A DNA stretch of 64,000 nucleotides, taken from assembly GCA_964591705.1 (NCBI GenBank), contig CAZQCX010000005.1, positions 1 to 64,000 of the forward strand. Reading direction: 5' to 3'. The stretch is from UBA11855 sp964591705 (GTDB lineage: Archaea; Thermoproteota; Bathyarchaeia; Bathyarchaeales; Bathycorpusculaceae). The notes beneath the pieces were generated by a model. The model was not told the DNA's origin. It saw nothing but the letters and a program-made list of their open reading frames with translations, and ran no database searches. A program made the translations under genes and the position numbers. Shown one piece after another: positions 62,135 through 64,000 of the stretch (position 1 is its first letter; the number at the start of each line of letters is the position of its first letter).

Positions 62135-62507
62135 TGCGATTAGCCCAAGGAGAAGCGTGTTTCTTTGCCCTATCTTTCTACGGTATCTTGAGGTTCGAGA
62201 CACTATAAAAAGCATATTTCGACGCTGGAATATTACTGTGTGAAACTGGATGCTTGCGTTGCTTATTTAGCAGGTACATTGTACCGCTCAACTTGTCCAG
62301 TACAGAACCCATCCGAAAAACCAGAAAAGAACCACGAATGGCAATACTAGAAATAAGGCAAACCTTTTTCGGTTGCGCATCAGTTATTTGTTGCTGGAGT
62401 GCGCTAATATAGCTTTTTAACACATAAATGTGCAAACCTTTGGCAGTTAACTAGTCTATGTCGAATACTGTTCTATCAGCAGCGTGACATTTGGCGAGAT
62501 TAGAGAT

Positions 62508-62527
62508 CAGATTTAGGCATAAATCTG
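62508..62527. promoter_or_regulatory. 8-bp perfect inverted repeat next to a TATA box
   Basis: CAGATTTA at 62508-62515 is inverted as TAAATCTG at 62520-62527 around GGCA. A GTTTAAATA TATA box begins at 62534, six bases away. The layout is that of an operator over a promoter. Confidence 0.5.
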
Positions 62528-62533
62528 AAAAGA

Positions 62534-62621
62534 GTTTAAATAGGCCGCCAAGAGAGTGAGCCTGAAGGGAAAACAGTGCCTGCGGGTTTCTCTTCTCTTT
62601 TCTCCTTTACCTGCAGGCACT
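62534..62621 (+). ncRNA. promoter followed by a 13-bp hairpin transcript region
   Basis: The TATA box at 62534-62542 predicts transcription near 62566. A hairpin follows at once: AGTGCCTGCGGGT (62575-62587) pairs with ACCTGCAGGCACT (62609-62621), with one wobble and a pyrimidine-rich 21-base loop. It could be the 5' leader of the small frame at 62696 or an independent RNA. Confidence 0.4.
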
Positions 62622-62695
62622 CCCCCTCCGCCCTCATTTCAAAATGCAAATAACAAAGACTTGAGTATCTATACCCTTGAGTGGAAGGAAACACT

Positions 62696-62782
62696 GTGAG
62701 AAAGAAGCGCTTGAAAAGGCAGAAATCTGGAGAGAGACAACCTCCAGTGGAAGATAGCCTTTACTATGAAGGTGACGTATAG
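62696..62782 (+). CDS. possible 28-residue basic peptide
   Basis: A GTG at 62696 opens a 28-codon frame that begins with a strongly basic run (RKKRLKRQK) and ends in an acidic, Tyr-containing tail. A GGAAGGAA stretch lies seven bases before it. It sits downstream of the promoter and hairpin at 62534-62621. No family is recognised and it could be chance. Confidence 0.3.
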   Translation: MRKKRLKRQKSGERQPPVEDSLYYEGDV

Positions 62783-63203
62783 CTTTTCAGCTTAGCAAAA
62801 ATCCATATCGAGACCGAGCTTTCAAGGCTTTAGGTTCTGAACGCAGATCTCTGTCCAACTTACAGAACAACAACCCCAAAAGCAAATCCTGCAAAATGGC
62901 AGGCTCTTTCCGAGTTCAATCTTTTCCTTCTTCTCGGTCTTTCTACGATTGATCAAGTAGCAGAGACCGCGTGTTCTAAGATAGGCGATCGGTGAACAAG
63001 GACAAAATGTGAAGTGTGCAGCATAGATAAATATGTTCAACTTTCACTATCACGAGGAGTCCAGGAAATCCGTTCAGAAGCCGCTAGCAAATGCGGCGGT
63101 TCCGCCAACTATGGGTCGACCTGCCCACATTCCTTTCGAGTTGTCCAAGCTAGAGTTGACCCAGATAGGCTTAAATCAACCCTCAAATATGCACTTAACC
63201 ATG
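62783..63203. other. 421-base region without a supported gene
   Basis: Frames on the minus strand (62822-63040) and plus strand (63014 onward, running into the tRNA) have no family and no ribosome site. The last part is the upstream region of tRNA-Gly, with GGCTTAAATC at about 63168 as its possible TATA box. Confidence 0.4.
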
Positions 63204-63281
63204 GCGGTCGTCGTCTAGTTGGTTTAGGACTCAAGCCTTCCAAGCTTGCAATCCCGGGTTCGAATCCCGGCGACCGCACCA
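63204..63281 (+). tRNA. tRNA-Gly(TCC)
   Basis: The acceptor GCGGTCG (63204-63210) pairs with CGACCGC (63271-63277). Discriminator A and encoded CCA end at 63281. The anticodon stem CAAGC/GCTTG (63232-63248) encloses loop CTTCCAA, anticodon TCC. The T stem CCGGG/CCCGG with loop TTCGAAT lies at 63254-63270. No intron is seen. Confidence 0.95.
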
Positions 63282-63316
63282 AACAGAATTATTGCCTTCT
63301 CAACAAGGACTTTGCT

Positions 63317-63493
63317 TCATTTTAGCCTGTTGCCGCATCTAGGGCACTTGAGGTAGTTAACATCAACTTCCTTCAGAATATCCGCTCCACAGTAGAAACA
63401 TGTGCAACCTCTGCATCTTGGGCAGTAGTAGTTGGCGCTTTGAATTACTTTCTTGCAGACTATGCAAGGCTTGCCTACGCACTCTTCAGACAC
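63317..63493 (-). CDS. 58-residue multi-cysteine zinc-ribbon protein
   Basis: A GTG at 63493, preceded by an AGGAG Shine-Dalgarno six bases upstream, opens a 58-codon frame on the minus strand that ends at 63317. It contains four pairs of zinc ligands: C-x4-C-x2-C near the N-terminus (CVGKPCIVC), CPRC, CTCFYC and CPRC near the end. This repeated ribbon layout is that of a zinc-ribbon protein of unknown function. An in-frame stop lies just upstream, so the start is well fixed. Confidence 0.65.
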   Translation of the reverse strand: MSEECVGKPCIVCKKVIQSANYYCPRCRGCTCFYCGADILKEVDVNYLKCPRCGNRLK

Positions 63494-63720
63494 ACGTGTC
63501 TCCTGCTGTTATGCTGTAATGAAGTTGAAAGCCACATAATACCCTTTTCCGCTTTGTTGGAGTTACTGTGTTGGCCAGTATAGTCATTCAATCTTGTTTC
63601 CCGTGATGTATGGCATAGTCAAAGAACACAGCAAAAACCAATTAAAGATGCTGTGGAAGTTTAACTTAAAATGTTAAAAGACTCTGCGAAACAACCGCTC
63701 CACCTTCGAAGTTCGAAGTA

Positions 63721-63984
63721 TCAATCATAAGAATTGTTATAATCGAGCTGGCAGAATGAAATAGATTCATGCGGTTCGCTCTTCCCATCATGAACATAGA
63801 ACAGGACATGGTTTTTGACGATTTCATAGTACAGATTTTGGCTAGAATCCTTGAATTTCTCCCGAACATAGAAGAGTAGCTTCGCTTTTCTGGGGGGTAC
63901 GACCCACAATCGCACTATCAAAATAGCCGATAGCGAAAGGATCAAAAACCACGACTGCTGAATTATGCCCAACAAGGATGGCAC
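63721..63984 (-). CDS. possible small membrane-anchored protein
   Basis: An 87-residue frame has one hydrophobic N-terminal segment (about 10-30) followed by a basic region and a polar C-terminal domain. No family is recognised. Its neighbours are unknown because the window ends near its start. It is supported only by its composition. Confidence 0.4.
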   Translation of the reverse strand: MPSLLGIIQQSWFLILSLSAILIVRLWVVPPRKAKLLFYVREKFKDSSQNLYYEIVKNHVLFYVHDGKSEPHESISFCQLDYNNSYD

Positions 63985-64000
63985 TTAAATCATGAGCGAA

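Larger units (their letters stand above)
61988..62695. other. non-coding region with several inverted repeats
   Basis: No supported gene is seen over about 700 bases. It holds a 15-bp hairpin (62093-62134), a GGTACA/TGTACC palindrome (62273-62285), an inverted repeat at 62508-62527 and a 13-bp hairpin (62575-62621). A reverse frame at 62178-62435 lacks any family or ribosome site. Confidence 0.5.

Noticed and set aside
62178..62435. 85-codon minus-strand frame in the empty region
   Set aside because: It spans a palindrome, lacks a ribosome site and resembles no family.
62822..63040. 72-codon minus-strand frame before tRNA-Gly
   Set aside because: Composition is odd and no start signal or family is seen.
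1..64000. CRISPR arrays, insertion sequences, integrases or prophage genes
   Set aside because: I saw no regular direct repeats with spacers and no transposase, integrase or phage structural protein.

Overview
The window is 64 kb of archaeal DNA with moderate GC content, from a lineage that has both methanogen-type C1 cofactor enzymes and a large amino-acid biosynthesis block. I infer a Bathyarchaeia-like member of the Thermoproteota. The support is TATA-type promoters, many GTG and TTG starts, the LysW amino-group-carrier pathway, an archease and RtcB pair, two DUF131 proteins, an F420-dependent Mtd, an AbrB-PhoU protein, and a tRNA that carries an intron-like insertion. The assignment is inference; no marker phylogeny could be run.

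Layout. At 1-6.5 kb there is a truncated tRNA-Thr(GGT), a membrane-anchored coiled-coil protein, rpiA, a tRNA-Met with a 30-nt insertion, an inositol-phosphatase/FBPase, a phosphoesterase, an Hsp20, a SWIM zinc-finger protein, small membrane proteins and an RPA-like OB-fold protein. At 6.5-15 kb there is a beta-decarboxylating dehydrogenase, an MFS exporter divergent from a large ATPase-TPR regulator across a 10-bp inverted repeat, and a secreted protein with two alpha/beta-hydrolase domains and an Ig-like domain. At 15-21 kb there is an Lrp-type regulator divergent from lysW-X-Y-Z-J-K. At 21-27.5 kb, on the minus strand, lie thrB-thrC-hom-lysC and a phosphoglycerate-mutase-like gene. At 27.5-35.4 kb an ACT-domain protein is divergent from argG-argH-carA-carB. 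At 35.5-43 kb there is a complete diaminopimelate-aminotransferase lysine operon: dapA-dapB-lysC-asd-lysA-dapF-dapL. At 43-51 kb lies a redox/C1 module: NuoE and NuoF homologues, a fusion of an NADH-dehydrogenase-type iron-sulfur subunit with an F420-type FrhB domain, an AbrB-PhoU regulator, an MtdB-like fusion and F420-dependent Mtd. At 51-56 kb there is a cysteine-rich Hsp20-like protein, an M42 peptidase, archease, adenylate kinase and RtcB. At 56-64 kb there are accessory genes, an apparently interrupted reading frame, several hairpins, tRNA-Gly(TCC) and two small genes.

How the genes work together. The lysW-K cluster alone could make lysine or ornithine. A full DAP lysine pathway lies 14 kb away, and argG, argH and carAB lie between them, so I infer that the LysW cluster here mainly supplies ornithine for arginine. 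A similar promoter box lies upstream of lysW, argG and dapA, which suggests common control. The NuoE/NuoF/FrhB-fusion set next to Mtd and the MtdB-like protein suggests that hydride is exchanged between NAD(P), ferredoxin and F420 in support of tetrahydromethanopterin C1 chemistry. This is the part of the window most likely to hold a poorly described system.
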